Shown: positions 46,702-55,562, numbered from the stretch's first letter. The stretch: DNA of 64,000 nucleotides from Proluteimonas flavola (GCF_021191705.1 NZ_JAIWPU010000013.1:1-64000); one strand, 5' to 3'. Notes: generated from the sequence alone by a model not told the origin. Made by a program: numbers and translations.

Positions 46702-47787
46702 TCAGTTCATGCGGGCGGCGGCCGCAAGCGCCGACCCGCACGCGGGCGCATGCAGCGCGCCCCGCGTGGTCGTGGACCGGACCAGCGTGGGACTCGACCC
46801 GAACGCGAGCTTGAACGCACGGGTGAAGCTGCCCGGACACTCGTAGCCGCACTCGAAGGCGATGTCGATCATCGGCTTGTCGCTGTTGCTGACCAGCACC
46901 ATCGCCTTCGACAGCCTGACCTGTTTGTAGACCTGTCCGACGCTGCCGCGGAACAGCGCCTGGAATCCGTACTGCAGCTTCTTGATCGTCATGCCGACGA
47001 CGGCCGCCAGTTCGGCCACGCTGAGCGGCTCCTCGAGGTTCTCCTCGATCACGTGCCTGGCGAGCTGGACCTTCTCGATGTCCACGCGGCGCAGCACGGG
47101 GCCGTCGGTGTCGTCGCCCTCGGCGTGGGCCTGGATGACCGCGCAGATGATCTCGCTCGCCTTGGCCGCGAGGTAGAGCCTGCGCAGGTCGCCCTCGTAC
47201 GGGCATTCGAAGGCCTGGGTCGCGGCGATGCTCGCGCCGCCGGTGAGCGGCACGTGGCGCAGGCCGATCGGCGTACCGTCGACGATGTAGTCGCGGAAGA
47301 TCGCCGGCAGGGCCTCGACATCCATGCCGAGCACGTCGCGCACCCGGTCGCGGCGCAGGAAGATCGTGACCCAGCGCAAGGGCCGGTTCGGCTCGTACAC
47401 GGTACGGACGGCGCCGCCGCTGGACAGGCCGTAGAACGTGCAGAAGCCATGCGCGAGCGCTTCGCCTACGGGCACCTCGCCGGTGGAGATCGTGCCGCGC
47501 CCCTCGATCCACGCGCAGAACACGATGTGGTCGTCGTGGCGATGCAGGCGCGCCACGTCGTGCGCCGCGCGGAAGTCGACGATCGCCATCGACAGCGCAT
47601 CGTTGAGCTGGTGGAACTCCCAGCCGCCATCGCCGATGGCGGCATCGTAGTGGTGGCGGAATCCGTGCCCGGACACGAGGGGTTCGCGCCAGCCCTCGTG
47701 CGGCGTCGCGCCGCGCCAGCGGACCGCCTCGTCCGGTTGCACGGCGCAGTCCAGCATGTCTTCGATGGTGCGGTCGTCGAGCAGCAT
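46702..47787 (-). CDS. AraC-family transcriptional regulator
   Basis: A 361-residue regulator. The N-terminal 230 residues form a ligand-sensing part with HRHDDHIVFCAWIEGRGTISTGEV. The C-terminal part holds two helix-turn-helix motifs (LSVAELAAVVGMTIKKLQYGFQALFRGSVGQVYKQVRLSKA and PMIDIAFECGYECPGSFTRAFKLAFGSSP). The layout, with an alpha-helical linker before the HTH (VDIEKVQLARHVIEENLEEPL), recalls PchR-type regulators of siderophore uptake, in line with the nearby TonB receptor, but this is inference. The C-terminus has an extra alanine-rich tail. Confidence 0.88.
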   Translation of the reverse strand: MLLDDRTIEDMLDCAVQPDEAVRWRGATPHEGWREPLVSGHGFRHHYDAAIGDGGWEFHQLNDALSMAIVDFRAAHDVARLHRHDDHIVFCAWIEGRGTISTGEVPVGEALAHGFCTFYGLSSGGAVRTVYEPNRPLRWVTIFLRRDRVRDVLGMDVEALPAIFRDYIVDGTPIGLRHVPLTGGASIAATQAFECPYEGDLRRLYLAAKASEIICAVIQAHAEGDDTDGPVLRRVDIEKVQLARHVIEENLEEPLSVAELAAVVGMTIKKLQYGFQALFRGSVGQVYKQVRLSKAMVLVSNSDKPMIDIAFECGYECPGSFTRAFKLAFGSSPTLVRSTTTRGALHAPACGSALAAAARMN

Positions 47788-48320
47788 CCGGCATCACTCC
47801 CATGCTTGCGCGATGCCGGGACCTCGTGTCCCGGCAGTCGGCTGCGAAGTCGCCGGCATCCCGATGGCGACGGATCCGCGCCTCCCCCGAGGCGCCGGAC
47901 AACGGACGAAAGACGGAGATTCCAGCCTCCCGATGCGGGCCTGCAGCATGCAGGCCGCTTCGGCTAAGTCACCGGCCTGATCGGCAACTCTGCGGTGCGA
48001 CCGCGGCGCTAGGCTCGAAACAGGTTCCGCGACAGGTCAGGTCATGACGCGCATGTCTTCAGTCCACCCGGTCATGAAAGATCGCCGGCCGCACCCTGTC
48101 CAGTGCGCAGCGGCGCGCGCGGGTTTCGCTTATGTGGCTGTTTTGCGTAGGGAAACGACGGCGCCCGCGCAACAACGCCGCGCGGACGCGCGCGCAAACG
48201 CACGACCGCAGCGTATGACCGCGCGTATTCGCCGCGTCGTTCGCGTGCCGGCACCGCGCGTGTTGTCCGCCATGGATGCAACGGCCAGAATCGGAGCCGT
48301 CATCGCGCCCGGCCGTCTGC
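47788..48320. other. 533-bp divergent control region, no gene
   Basis: This gap separates the AraC regulator (minus) from the Lrp regulator (plus). Plus-strand frames in it run on as arginine-rich shadow sequence into the Lrp gene and show no family. TAGGCT at 48010-48015 looks like a -10 of the plus strand, and the segment 48126-48155 (TTCGCTTATGTGGCTGTTTTGC) is clearly less G+C-rich than its surroundings, so promoters and a long leader are plausible. No operator repeats were recognised with confidence. Confidence 0.5.
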
Positions 48321-48812
48321 ATGTCCCTGAAGGATTCCCTCGATCGGATCGACCTGAAGATCCTGCAGGCGTTGCAGGAGGACGCGCAGATCAAGAACCG
48401 GGAGCTCGCCGACCGCGTGGCCCTGTCGCCGAGTGCGTGCCTGCGCCGGGTCCGCGACCTGGAGGAACGCCGCCTGATCACCGGCTACCGCGCCCAGGTG
48501 GCGATCGACCGCATCCGCACCGCCACGATCGTGATCGCGCAGGTCTCGTTCGAGCGGCACTCGGTGGAGGGTTTCGTGGCCTTCGACGCGTGGACGCGGC
48601 GGACGCCGGAGATCGTGGAATCGCTGCGCATCAGCGGGCACTACGACTACCTGCTGCGCGTGCTGGTCGCCGACATCCACGACTGGAAGCGGATCCTGCG
48701 CGAGATGACGGACGGCGATTTCGGCGTGGAGAAGATCGTCACCAGCTTCCTGATGGAGGACATGAAGTCGTTCGGCGGCTATCCGTTGATGCCGGGCAGC
48801 CCCAGCGCCTGA
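48321..48812 (+). CDS. Lrp/AsnC-family transcriptional regulator
   Basis: A 163-residue regulator: an N-terminal winged HTH (LDRIDLKILQALQEDAQIKNRELADRVALSPSACLRRVRDLEERRLITGY, about 6-55) and a C-terminal RAM domain with DYLLRVLVADIHDWKRIL that senses small molecules, usually amino acids or short organic acids. The start at 48321 gives the normal Lrp length. The CoA-transferase gene begins 40 bp downstream on the same strand, so it probably heads and controls the CoA-transferase/hydratase/HMG-CoA reductase operon. Confidence 0.92.
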   Translation: MSLKDSLDRIDLKILQALQEDAQIKNRELADRVALSPSACLRRVRDLEERRLITGYRAQVAIDRIRTATIVIAQVSFERHSVEGFVAFDAWTRRTPEIVESLRISGHYDYLLRVLVADIHDWKRILREMTDGDFGVEKIVTSFLMEDMKSFGGYPLMPGSPSA

Positions 48813-48852
48813 CCCCGACGCCGGGCGCGCGCGCCTTCGCGGGCGGCCGGCG

Positions 48853-50088
48853 ATGACCGCCGCCACGGGCGGCACCACCGCTCCGCGTCGCGGACCGCTC
48901 GACGGCCTGCTGGTCCTCGACATCACCCGGGTCGTGGCCGGTCCCTACTGTTCGATGATCCTCGCCGACCTCGGTGCGCGCGTGATCAAGATCGAGCATC
49001 CGTCCGATCCGGATTACGTGCGCGATTTCCCGCCGTTCGTCGGCACCGGCGGCGCGCGTTTCAGCGCGTTCTTCGCCCAGTACAACCGGCACAAGGAAGG
49101 CATCACCCTGAACCTCAAGCACGAGGCCGGCCGCGAACTGCTCAAGCAGCTGGTGGCCCTCGCCGACGTGCTGGTCGAGAACTTCCGCCCCGGCACGATG
49201 GAACGCTTCGGCGTGGGCTACGAGACATTGCGGGCGGAGAATCCGCGGCTGGTCTACGCGGCCATCAGCGGTTTCGGCCAGACCGGTCCGAACGCGCTCC
49301 GGCCCGGCTTCGACAACAGCGGCCAGGCCACCGGCGGGCTGTGGTCGATGAACGGCTATCCCGACCGGCCGCCGGTGCGCGTGGGCACGATCGTCGGCGA
49401 CGTGTCGGCCACGCTGTTCGCGACGATCGGCGTGCTGGCCGCGGTGCGCGAAGCGGAGCGCACAGGACTTGGGCAGATGGTCGATGTGTCGCAGCAGGAC
49501 TCGGTGCTCGCACTGACCGAGAACGCGGTGGTCAAGTACACCGTCGATGGCGAGATCGCCGGCCCGCTCGGCAACGCGCATCCCTTCGTGCGGCCCTACG
49601 GCCAGTTCCCGTGCAAGGACGGCCACGTGTTCTTCGGCGGCTACAACGACAAGCTGTGGGCGCTGTCCTGCCGCACCTTCGGCAGCCCCGGCCTGCTCGA
49701 CGATGCGGAGATCGACACCATGGCCAAGCGTTTCGTGCCCGATGTCTACACGCGGCGCATCGAGCCGGTGATCGAGGACTGGTTCCGCGCCCGCACCAAG
49801 GCCGAACTGGAAGCCATGGCCGGCGACGACATCCCGCTGTGCGCGGTCAAGAACATCCGCGAAGTGGTCGAGGATCCGCACATCGCCGCGCGCGACATGA
49901 TCGTCGACGTCGAGTACCCGGAAGGTCGCGTCGGCCTGTTCGGCACGCCGATCAAGCTCTCGCGCACCCAGGCCCGGGCGCGCGGACGTGCGCCGCGGCT
50001 GGGCGAGCACAACGCCGATGTCTACGGCGAACTGCTCGGGCTCGACGCCGCGGCCCTGCAGGCCATGCAGTCGATGGGAGCGATCTGA
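48853..50088 (+). CDS. CaiB/BaiF (family III) CoA-transferase
   Basis: A 411-residue family III CoA-transferase. It begins with PLDGLLVLDITRVVAGPYCSMILADLGARVIKIEHP; the catalytic aspartate fits Asp183 (TIVGDVSATLF), which takes the CoA through an acyl-anhydride. LRTENPRLVY-type and GLGQMVDVSQQDSVL segments are as in the family. The enzyme moves CoA between acids such as succinate and an acceptor. With the hydratase starting in its stop codon and HMG-CoA reductase next, a C5/C6 dicarboxylate such as 3-hydroxy-3-methylglutarate is a plausible substrate; this is inference. Confidence 0.9.
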   Translation: MTAATGGTTAPRRGPLDGLLVLDITRVVAGPYCSMILADLGARVIKIEHPSDPDYVRDFPPFVGTGGARFSAFFAQYNRHKEGITLNLKHEAGRELLKQLVALADVLVENFRPGTMERFGVGYETLRAENPRLVYAAISGFGQTGPNALRPGFDNSGQATGGLWSMNGYPDRPPVRVGTIVGDVSATLFATIGVLAAVREAERTGLGQMVDVSQQDSVLALTENAVVKYTVDGEIAGPLGNAHPFVRPYGQFPCKDGHVFFGGYNDKLWALSCRTFGSPGLLDDAEIDTMAKRFVPDVYTRRIEPVIEDWFRARTKAELEAMAGDDIPLCAVKNIREVVEDPHIAARDMIVDVEYPEGRVGLFGTPIKLSRTQARARGRAPRLGEHNADVYGELLGLDAAALQAMQSMGAI

Positions 50089-50852
50089 TGGGAATCGCAT
50101 ACGAGGTGTCCGACGGGATCGCGATGATCCGCTTCGACCGACCCGGCAAGCTCAACGCGCTGACGCTGGCGATGTACCGCGAGCTCGGCGATGCGTTCAT
50201 CGCCGCCCGCGACGACGCGCGCGTGCGCGTGGTGATCCTGACCGCCAGCGGCCAGCGCGCGTTCTGCGTGGGTGCCGACCTCGGCGAGTCGATCCCGGCG
50301 CTGATGGAGGACGCGTTCGACATCTCGCAGTGGGACGACGCGCACCTGAAGAACCTCCGCCTCTACAAGCCCGTGCTGTGTGCGATCAACGGCCTGTGCC
50401 TGGGCGGCGGCTTCGAGATCATGCTCGGCACCGACATCCGCATCGCCGCCGAGCACGCCAAGTTCGCCCTGCCCGAGCCCTCGCTCGGCATCGTGCCCGC
50501 CGGCGGCACGCTGGTGCGCCTGGTCCGCCAGGTGCCCTATGTCCATGCGATGGAACTGCTGCTCACTGCGAACGGATTCAGCGCGCAGGAACTGCTTGCC
50601 AAGGGCCTGCTCAACCGCGTCGTGCCCGCCGCGGAGCTCATGCCGCAGACGCTGGCGCTGGCCGAGCGGATCAAGGCGATGAGTCCCGGCGCGCTGGCGG
50701 TGATCAAGGAATCCGTGCAGCGCCTGGTCGACCTGCCCGAACGCGAGGCCTTCGCGGAAGAGGCGCGGCTGGGCCAACGCGCGTTCACCAGCGCTGACGC
50801 CCGGCGCGGACTCGCCGCCTTCGCACAACGGCAGACGCCGGTATTCGACTGA
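50088..50852 (+). CDS. Enoyl-CoA hydratase/isomerase family protein
   Basis: A 254-residue crotonase-fold enzyme. The oxyanion-hole segments FCVGADLGE (59-67) and NGLCLGGGFEIML (101-113) are present, and both catalytic glutamates of true hydratases are conserved: Glu110 (GGGFE) and Glu130 (ALPEPSLG). Hydration of an enoyl-CoA is therefore more likely than isomerisation or hydrolysis. The ATG at 50088 overlaps the CoA-transferase stop. A methylglutaconyl-CoA hydratase role would fit the HMG-CoA reductase 38 bp downstream but is not shown by sequence alone. Confidence 0.9.
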   Translation: MGIAYEVSDGIAMIRFDRPGKLNALTLAMYRELGDAFIAARDDARVRVVILTASGQRAFCVGADLGESIPALMEDAFDISQWDDAHLKNLRLYKPVLCAINGLCLGGGFEIMLGTDIRIAAEHAKFALPEPSLGIVPAGGTLVRLVRQVPYVHAMELLLTANGFSAQELLAKGLLNRVVPAAELMPQTLALAERIKAMSPGALAVIKESVQRLVDLPEREAFAEEARLGQRAFTSADARRGLAAFAQRQTPVFD

Positions 50853-50890
50853 CCGTCCCGCCCGGGACCGTGTCCCTTTCCAGGATTCCC

Positions 50891-52162
50891 ATGCACACCA
50901 CCAGCCGCATTCCGGGCTTCTACAGGCTCGAGCAGGACCAGCGCTTCCAGGCCATCGTCGAGGCCAGCGGCCTGCAGGCCGCGCAATTGCAGGCGCTGCG
51001 CGAACCCGATGCGGAGATGGCGGCGATCGCCGACCGCATGATCGAGAACGCGGTCGGCACGATCGCCATCCCGCTGGGGATCGCCGCCAACTTCCGCGTC
51101 AACGGCGTCGATTACCTGGTGCCGATGGCGACCGAGGAACCGTCGGTGATCGCGGCCGCGAGCAATGCGGCGCTGATCGCCCGTGAACTCGGCGGCTTCC
51201 ACGCCTCCAGCACCGCGCCGGTGATGATCGCGCAGGTGCAGGTGCTCGACGTCGCCGATCCGCACGGCGCGCGGCTGCGCCTGCTCGAAGCGCGCGACGA
51301 ACTGCTCGCGCTGGCGAACGCGCAGGATCCGCTGCTGGTCCGGCTGGGCGGCGGCGCGCGCGACATCGAGGTGCGCCTGGTCGATGCCGGCGCGGCGCGC
51401 CATGTGGTGCTGCACCTGCAGGTCGACGTGCGCGACGCGATGGGCGCCAATGCGGTCAACACGATGGCCGAGGCGCTGGCGCCTCGGATCGCCGCGATCG
51501 CGCGCGGCCGCAGCCTGCTGCGTATCCTGTCCAACAAGGCCGACCTGCGACTGGTCCGCACCCGCGCCGTCTACGAAGCGGGCAAGCTCGGCGGCGCGGA
51601 CGTCGTCGACGGCATCGTCGACGCCTACCGCTTCGCCGCCGCCGATCCCTACCGCGCCGCGACCCACAACAAGGGGATCATGAACGGCATTTCCGCCGTC
51701 GTGCTGGCGACCGGCAACGACACCCGCGCGATCGAGGCCGGGGCGCATTGCCATGCCTGCCAGGATGGGCGCTACACCGCGCTGTCGCACTTCGAGAAGG
51801 ATGCCGACGGCAATCTGGTCGGCACGCTGGAACTGCCGCTCGCACTGGGACTGGTGGGCGGCGCGACGAAGACCCATCCGACCGCGCAGGCCGCGGTCCG
51901 GCTGCTGGGCGTCGACAGCGCGGTGCAGCTGGCCGAGATCACCGCGGCCGTGGGCCTGGCGCAGAACACGGCCGCGCTGCGGGCGCTGGCGACCGAGGGC
52001 ATCCAACGCGGGCACATGTCGCTGCACGCCCGCAACGTCGCGGTGGCGGCAGGCGCGCATGCGCACGAGATCGCCCCGCTCGTCGAGCGCCTGGTCACCG
52101 ATGGGCATGTCCGGCAGGACCGCGCGCAGGAGATCCTCGCAGCGCTGCGTCGCGGCGAGTAG
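50891..52162 (+). CDS. mvaA: Hydroxymethylglutaryl-CoA reductase, class II (degradative type)
   Basis: A 423-residue class II HMG-CoA reductase, like that of Pseudomonas mevalonii, which oxidises mevalonate + CoA to HMG-CoA with NAD(P)+. All four catalytic residues are found: Glu83 (PMATEEPS), Lys261 (HNKGIMNG), Asp277 (TGNDTRA) and His375 (GHMSLHARN), numbered as in P. mevalonii E83 and then with a constant offset of six. The nucleotide-binding DAMGANAVNTMAE is present. The start at ATG 50891 has AGGA 5 bp upstream; GTG 50870 is an alternative. No mevalonate kinase or other isoprenoid gene is near, so catabolism is likelier than synthesis. Confidence 0.94.
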   Translation: MHTTSRIPGFYRLEQDQRFQAIVEASGLQAAQLQALREPDAEMAAIADRMIENAVGTIAIPLGIAANFRVNGVDYLVPMATEEPSVIAAASNAALIARELGGFHASSTAPVMIAQVQVLDVADPHGARLRLLEARDELLALANAQDPLLVRLGGGARDIEVRLVDAGAARHVVLHLQVDVRDAMGANAVNTMAEALAPRIAAIARGRSLLRILSNKADLRLVRTRAVYEAGKLGGADVVDGIVDAYRFAAADPYRAATHNKGIMNGISAVVLATGNDTRAIEAGAHCHACQDGRYTALSHFEKDADGNLVGTLELPLALGLVGGATKTHPTAQAAVRLLGVDSAVQLAEITAAVGLAQNTAALRALATEGIQRGHMSLHARNVAVAAGAHAHEIAPLVERLVTDGHVRQDRAQEILAALRRGE

Positions 52163-52197
52163 GCCGGTTTTCCATGCGCGCGCCACGCGGCGCGCGC

Positions 52198-53142
52198 TCA
52201 GCCCAGCAGCGTTTCCAGCACCGCCATGCGCGCGGCGACGCCGTTGGCGACCTGGCGCAGGATCCGCGACTGCGCGCCGTCGGCGACGTCGTCGTCGATC
52301 TCGACACCCCGGTTCATCGGCCCCGGATGCAGCACCACCGCGTCGCCCGCGGCGCGGCGCAGGCGGCGTGCGTCGAGCCCGTAGTCGCGATGGTAGTCCT
52401 CGAGCGACTCGACCAGGCCTTCGGCCATGCGCTCGCGCTGCAGGCGCAGCATCATCACCGCGTCGACGCCTTCGAGCGCGGCGTCGAGGTCGTGGGAGAC
52501 CGTGCAGCCGGCGAGCGTGCCGGCGTCGGGCAGCAGCGAGGCCGGACCGCAGACACGGATCTCGCCGGCACCCAGCGTGCGCAGCGCATGCAGGTCGCTG
52601 CGCGCGACGCGCGAGTGGCGCACGTCGCCGACGATGAGGACCTTGAGCGCCGAGAAATCCGCGCCCTTGACCTGGCGCAGGGTCAGCATGTCGAGCAGGC
52701 CCTGGGTGGGATGCGCACTGCGTCCGTCGCCGGCGTTGACCAGCGCGGTGCCCGGCGCCGCGGCGGCGGCCAGTTCGGCCACCGCGCCATCGCCGGAATG
52801 GCGCACGACGAAGCCGCGCACGCCCATGGCCTCGATGTTGCGGAAGGTGTCGAGCGCGGTCTCGCCCTTGGTCGTCGACGAGGTCGACGCGTCGAAGCCG
52901 AGCACGTCGGCGCCAAGGCGCTGGGTGGCGCGCTGGAAGCTCAGCCGCGTGCGCGTCGAGGGTTCGAAGAACAGCGTGCACACCGCGATGCCGGCCAGGC
53001 GCGCGTTGACCTCGCCCGCATCGGCCATCGCCTGCGCGCGGTCAAGCAGCGCTTCGAGGGTCGTGCGCGGCAGGCCTTCGAGCGTCAGCAGATGGCGCAG
53101 GCGGCCGGTCGCGTCGATCTGGGCATCGGGAACAGAGGTCAT
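52198..53142 (-). CDS. pyrB: Aspartate carbamoyltransferase catalytic subunit
   Basis: ATCase joins carbamoyl phosphate and aspartate in pyrimidine synthesis. In 314 residues: carbamoyl-phosphate loop FFEPSTRTRLSF, GFDASTSSTTKGET, SAHPTQGLLDM and the C-terminal VLHPGPMNRGVEI. The start at 53142 gives MTSVPDAQIDATGRLRHLLTLEGLPR, matching the xanthomonad form; ATGs at 53151 and 53172 are in frame but less supported. No pyrI gene is adjacent, so it is probably of the type active without regulatory chains or with a DHO-like partner. yqgE-ruvX-pyrB is a conserved cluster. Confidence 0.96.
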   Translation of the reverse strand: MTSVPDAQIDATGRLRHLLTLEGLPRTTLEALLDRAQAMADAGEVNARLAGIAVCTLFFEPSTRTRLSFQRATQRLGADVLGFDASTSSTTKGETALDTFRNIEAMGVRGFVVRHSGDGAVAELAAAAAPGTALVNAGDGRSAHPTQGLLDMLTLRQVKGADFSALKVLIVGDVRHSRVARSDLHALRTLGAGEIRVCGPASLLPDAGTLAGCTVSHDLDAALEGVDAVMMLRLQRERMAEGLVESLEDYHRDYGLDARRLRRAAGDAVVLHPGPMNRGVEIDDDVADGAQSRILRQVANGVAARMAVLETLLG

Positions 53143-53332
53143 CGCAGGCATGTCGGGCGGCGGAAGTGCCATTGTCCCGCAGCGGCGCGGATGCGGCGAG
53201 TGCCGGATGCGGCATGCGCGGTGTCCGGTCGACACACGGCGCGCGCGTCATCGGCTCTTCCACGGCATCGGCAATGTGGACCACCATGCAAGGTCTCCCG
53301 CCGGCGATCGGACGAAGACGACGGCCGGTGCG

Positions 53333-53803
53333 TCAGACCGGCACGCCGTCTTCGGGTGCCGCCAGCCAGCGTTCGAGGATCACCGCGGCCGCGACCGCAT
53401 CCAGCGCCGCCGCGTCGCGACGCTTGCGGCGGCCTTCGGCGCGGTCGATCGCGAACCGCTGCGCGGCCTCGATCGAGCTGGCGCGCTCGTCCACCAGCAC
53501 CACCGGCAGGCGGTAGCGCGCGCGCAGTTCACGCGCGAACGCATGCGCGCGGACGCGCGCCGGCTGGTCGCCGCCTTCGAGCGTCAACGGGTCGCCGACG
53601 ATCAGGCCGTCGGGTCGCCACTCCTTGTGCAGGCGATCGACCGCCTGCCAGTCGATCTGCTCGCCATGCACGTCGATCACCGCCAGCGCCCGCGCGCCGT
53701 GACCGAACGCGCTGCCGACGGCGACGCCGATGCGGCGCGCGCCGACATCGAAGCCGAGCACCGTGCCGTCGCGGCGGATCGCGGGCGGCGCGACATCGCT
53801 CAT
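53333..53803 (-). CDS. ruvX: Putative Holliday junction resolvase RuvX (YqgF)
   Basis: A 156-residue YqgF-family RNase H-fold nuclease, linked to pre-16S rRNA 5'-end maturation and proposed as a Holliday junction resolvase. The first acidic site is Asp in [14 protein letters not shown]; next come [13 protein letters not shown] and [10 protein letters not shown], and the last site is in [12 protein letters not shown]. The start at 53803 overlaps the yqgE stop by 4 bp (ATGA). The 190 bp to the pyrB start hold nothing I recognise. Confidence 0.94.
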   Translation of the reverse strand: MSDVAPPAIRRDGTVLGFDVGARRIGVAVGSAFGHGARALAVIDVHGEQIDWQAVDRLHKEWRPDGLIVGDPLTLEGGDQPARVRAHAFARELRARYRLPVVLVDERASSIEAAQRFAIDRAEGRRKRRDAAALDAVAAAVILERWLAAPEDGVPV

Positions 53804-54354
53804 GCGCGTCCGCTGTGGTTGGCGATATGCATCATGTCGACACCGATGCGGCCGGCTGCGGCCTGCCAGCGCGCATCCAGCGGCGTGTCGAACAGCAGTT
53901 GCGGATCCGACGGCACGGTCAGCCAGCTGTGCTGGGTGAGTTCGCGTTCCAGTTGGCCCCTGCCCCAGCCGGCGCAGCCCAGCGCGACGGTCGCATGTTC
54001 GGGCCCCTCGCCCGCCGCCATCGCTTCGAGCACGTCGCGCGAGGTGGTGACATGCAGGCCCGCGCCGATCGCCAGGCTGGAATCCCAGCCGCCCTCGCCG
54101 TCGTGCAGCACGAACCCGCGCTCCGGATGGACGGGGCCACCGGCCAGCACGCGACGGTCGCGCAGGCGCCCGTCGCGCAGCGGGATGTCCATCTGGTCGA
54201 GCAGATCGCCGAAGGTGAACTCGGAGGGCCGGTTGACGACCACGCCCATCGCGCCATCGCCATCGTGCTGACAGATCAGCGCGACCGCCCGCGAGAAGTT
54301 GGGATCCTGCAGCGCAGGCAGCGCGACCAGCATCTGGTTGGCGAAGAACGACAT
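53800..54354 (-). CDS. yqgE: YqgE/AlgH family protein
   Basis: A 184-residue UPF0301 protein. It begins [43 protein letters not shown], the family hallmark, followed by [17 protein letters not shown] and [22 protein letters not shown]. AlgH was linked to alginate regulation in Pseudomonas, but a direct activity is not established. The first gene of yqgE-ruvX-pyrB. Confidence 0.96.
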   Translation of the reverse strand: MSFFANQMLVALPALQDPNFSRAVALICQHDGDGAMGVVVNRPSEFTFGDLLDQMDIPLRDGRLRDRRVLAGGPVHPERGFVLHDGEGGWDSSLAIGAGLHVTTSRDVLEAMAAGEGPEHATVALGCAGWGRGQLERELTQHSWLTVPSDPQLLFDTPLDARWQAAAGRIGVDMMHIANHSGRA

Positions 54355-54431
54355 GTCGCCATTCTAGCCGCCACCATGTCCGCGTCACGCGTAGAACCTG
54401 CGCCCGCCCTGTCCGGCAGTCCTGCGGCCGG

Positions 54432-54887
54432 TCAGAGCCCGAACTGGATCTCGTGCGGAGTCGCCACCCGGACCGCCAGCACCTCGACCTCGGCACGCAG
54501 GGTGCGCCCGGCCAGCGGATTGTTGCCATCGACGGTGATGTGCTCGGCATCGAGTGCGGTCACGACCACCTCCAGCGGCCCCTTCTCGGTCTGCGCACGC
54601 AGCTTCTCGCCCACGGCCGGCGTGCTGCTGCCGGTGAACAGCGTACGCGGCAGGATCTGCACGAGGCCCTCGTGACGCGGGCCGAAGCCACGCTCGGGCG
54701 GAATGTCGACGATGAAGGTCTCGCCGGCCCGGCGGCCTTCGAGGGCTTCCTCCAGCCCGACGATGATCGAACCGCTGCCGTGCATGTAGACCAGCGGATC
54801 GTGGCCGCGGGTACTGGTGATGCGCTGGCCGCTGTCGTCCGACAGCGTGAAGTGCACCGTGGCGACGCGGCGGTGGGCGATTTCCAT
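54432..54887 (-). CDS. SlyD-like FKBP-type peptidyl-prolyl isomerase
   Basis: A 151-residue FKBP-type PPIase/chaperone of the SlyD/SlpA group. The FKBP half carries TVHFTLSDDSGQRI and DPLVYMHGSGSIIVGLEEALEGRRAGE; the flap insertion follows (PPERGFGPRHEGLVQILPRTLF), then the return strand with DGNNPLAGRTLRAEVEVLAVR. Unlike E. coli SlyD there is no His/Cys-rich metal-binding tail: the protein ends at IQFGL. The start at 54887 gives MEIAHRRVATVHF; an earlier ATG 30 bp upstream lacks support. Confidence 0.9.
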   Translation of the reverse strand: MEIAHRRVATVHFTLSDDSGQRITSTRGHDPLVYMHGSGSIIVGLEEALEGRRAGETFIVDIPPERGFGPRHEGLVQILPRTLFTGSSTPAVGEKLRAQTEKGPLEVVVTALDAEHITVDGNNPLAGRTLRAEVEVLAVRVATPHEIQFGL

Positions 54888-54996
54888 CGATGGATCCGTG
54901 CAGAGGCGACGGCGCATGGTGGCGCGCGTTGCGTGAAAGCCGCAACCCGGGTCGCACCGGATGGCGACATCGCAGGACGCGCCCTATGCTGCGCCG

Positions 54997-55536
54997 ATGA
55001 GCGGCTACTGCGACATCGCCCCCGGCCATCCGGTCCATGGCCCGTATCACGACACCGAGTACGGCTTCCCGCAGCGCGAGGAAGCAGTGCTGTTCGAGCG
55101 CCTGCTGCTGGAAATCAACCAGGCCGGCCTGAGCTGGGACACCATCCTGCGCAAGCGCGACGGATTCCGCGCCGCCTACGACGGCTTCGACGTCGACACG
55201 GTCGCCGCCTACGGCGAAACCGATCGCGCACGCCTGCTGGGCGATGCGTCGATCATCCGCAACCGGCTGAAGGTCGACGCCGCGATCCACAACGCACAGG
55301 TGATCCAGGGCCTGCGCGACAGCCATGGCGGTTTCGTGCAGTGGCTCGACGCGCACGCTGTCGAGGACGGCGCGCCACGCGACAAGCCCTCCTGGGTCAA
55401 GCTGTTCAAGCGGACCTTCCGCTTCACCGGCGGCGAGATCACCGGCGAATTCCTGATGAGCCTGGGCTACCTGCCCGGCGCGCACCGCGCCGATTGCCCG
55501 GTGGTGCGGGACATCGCGCGCGCAAAGCGCGGTTGA
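54997..55536 (+). CDS. tag: DNA-3-methyladenine glycosylase I
   Basis: Tag removes 3-methyladenine from alkylated DNA. In 179 residues: N-terminal zinc residues in SGYCDIAPGHPVHGPYHDTEYGFP; catalytic Glu in LLLEINQAGLSWDTILRKR; IIRNRLKVDAAIHNA and SLGYLPGAHRADCP, giving the C-terminal His and Cys zinc ligands. The start ATG 54997 is preferred; ATG 54961 would add 12 residues without family support. It converges with sodA; three repeat hairpins fill the gap. Confidence 0.94.
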   Translation: MSGYCDIAPGHPVHGPYHDTEYGFPQREEAVLFERLLLEINQAGLSWDTILRKRDGFRAAYDGFDVDTVAAYGETDRARLLGDASIIRNRLKVDAAIHNAQVIQGLRDSHGGFVQWLDAHAVEDGAPRDKPSWVKLFKRTFRFTGGEITGEFLMSLGYLPGAHRADCPVVRDIARAKRG

Positions 55537-55538
55537 AG

Positions 55539-55562
55539 CCCTCCCCCGCTTGCGGGGGAGGG
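55539..55562. terminator. CCCTCCCCCGC hairpin behind tag
   Basis: CCCTCCCCCGC (55539-55549) and GCGGGGGAGGG (55552-55562) form a perfect 11-bp stem with a TT loop, 2 bp after the tag stop, followed by TTGGGTGGGGGCG. The sequence is a copy of the common proteobacterial CCCTC...GAGGG repeat. A partner stretch CGCCCCCATCCC at about 55617-55627 can pair with the TGGGTGGGGGCG. It probably ends or protects the tag transcript. Confidence 0.7.

Noticed and set aside
46684-47967. Plus-strand frame of 427 codons opposite the AraC gene
   Set aside because: The minus-strand frame has clear AraC helix-turn-helix motifs; the plus frame has shadow composition.
48044-48856. A 270-codon plus-strand frame in the AraC-Lrp gap, with AGGTCAGG before its ATG
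   Set aside because: It is arginine-rich, has no recognisable family and overlaps most of the well-supported Lrp gene in another frame.
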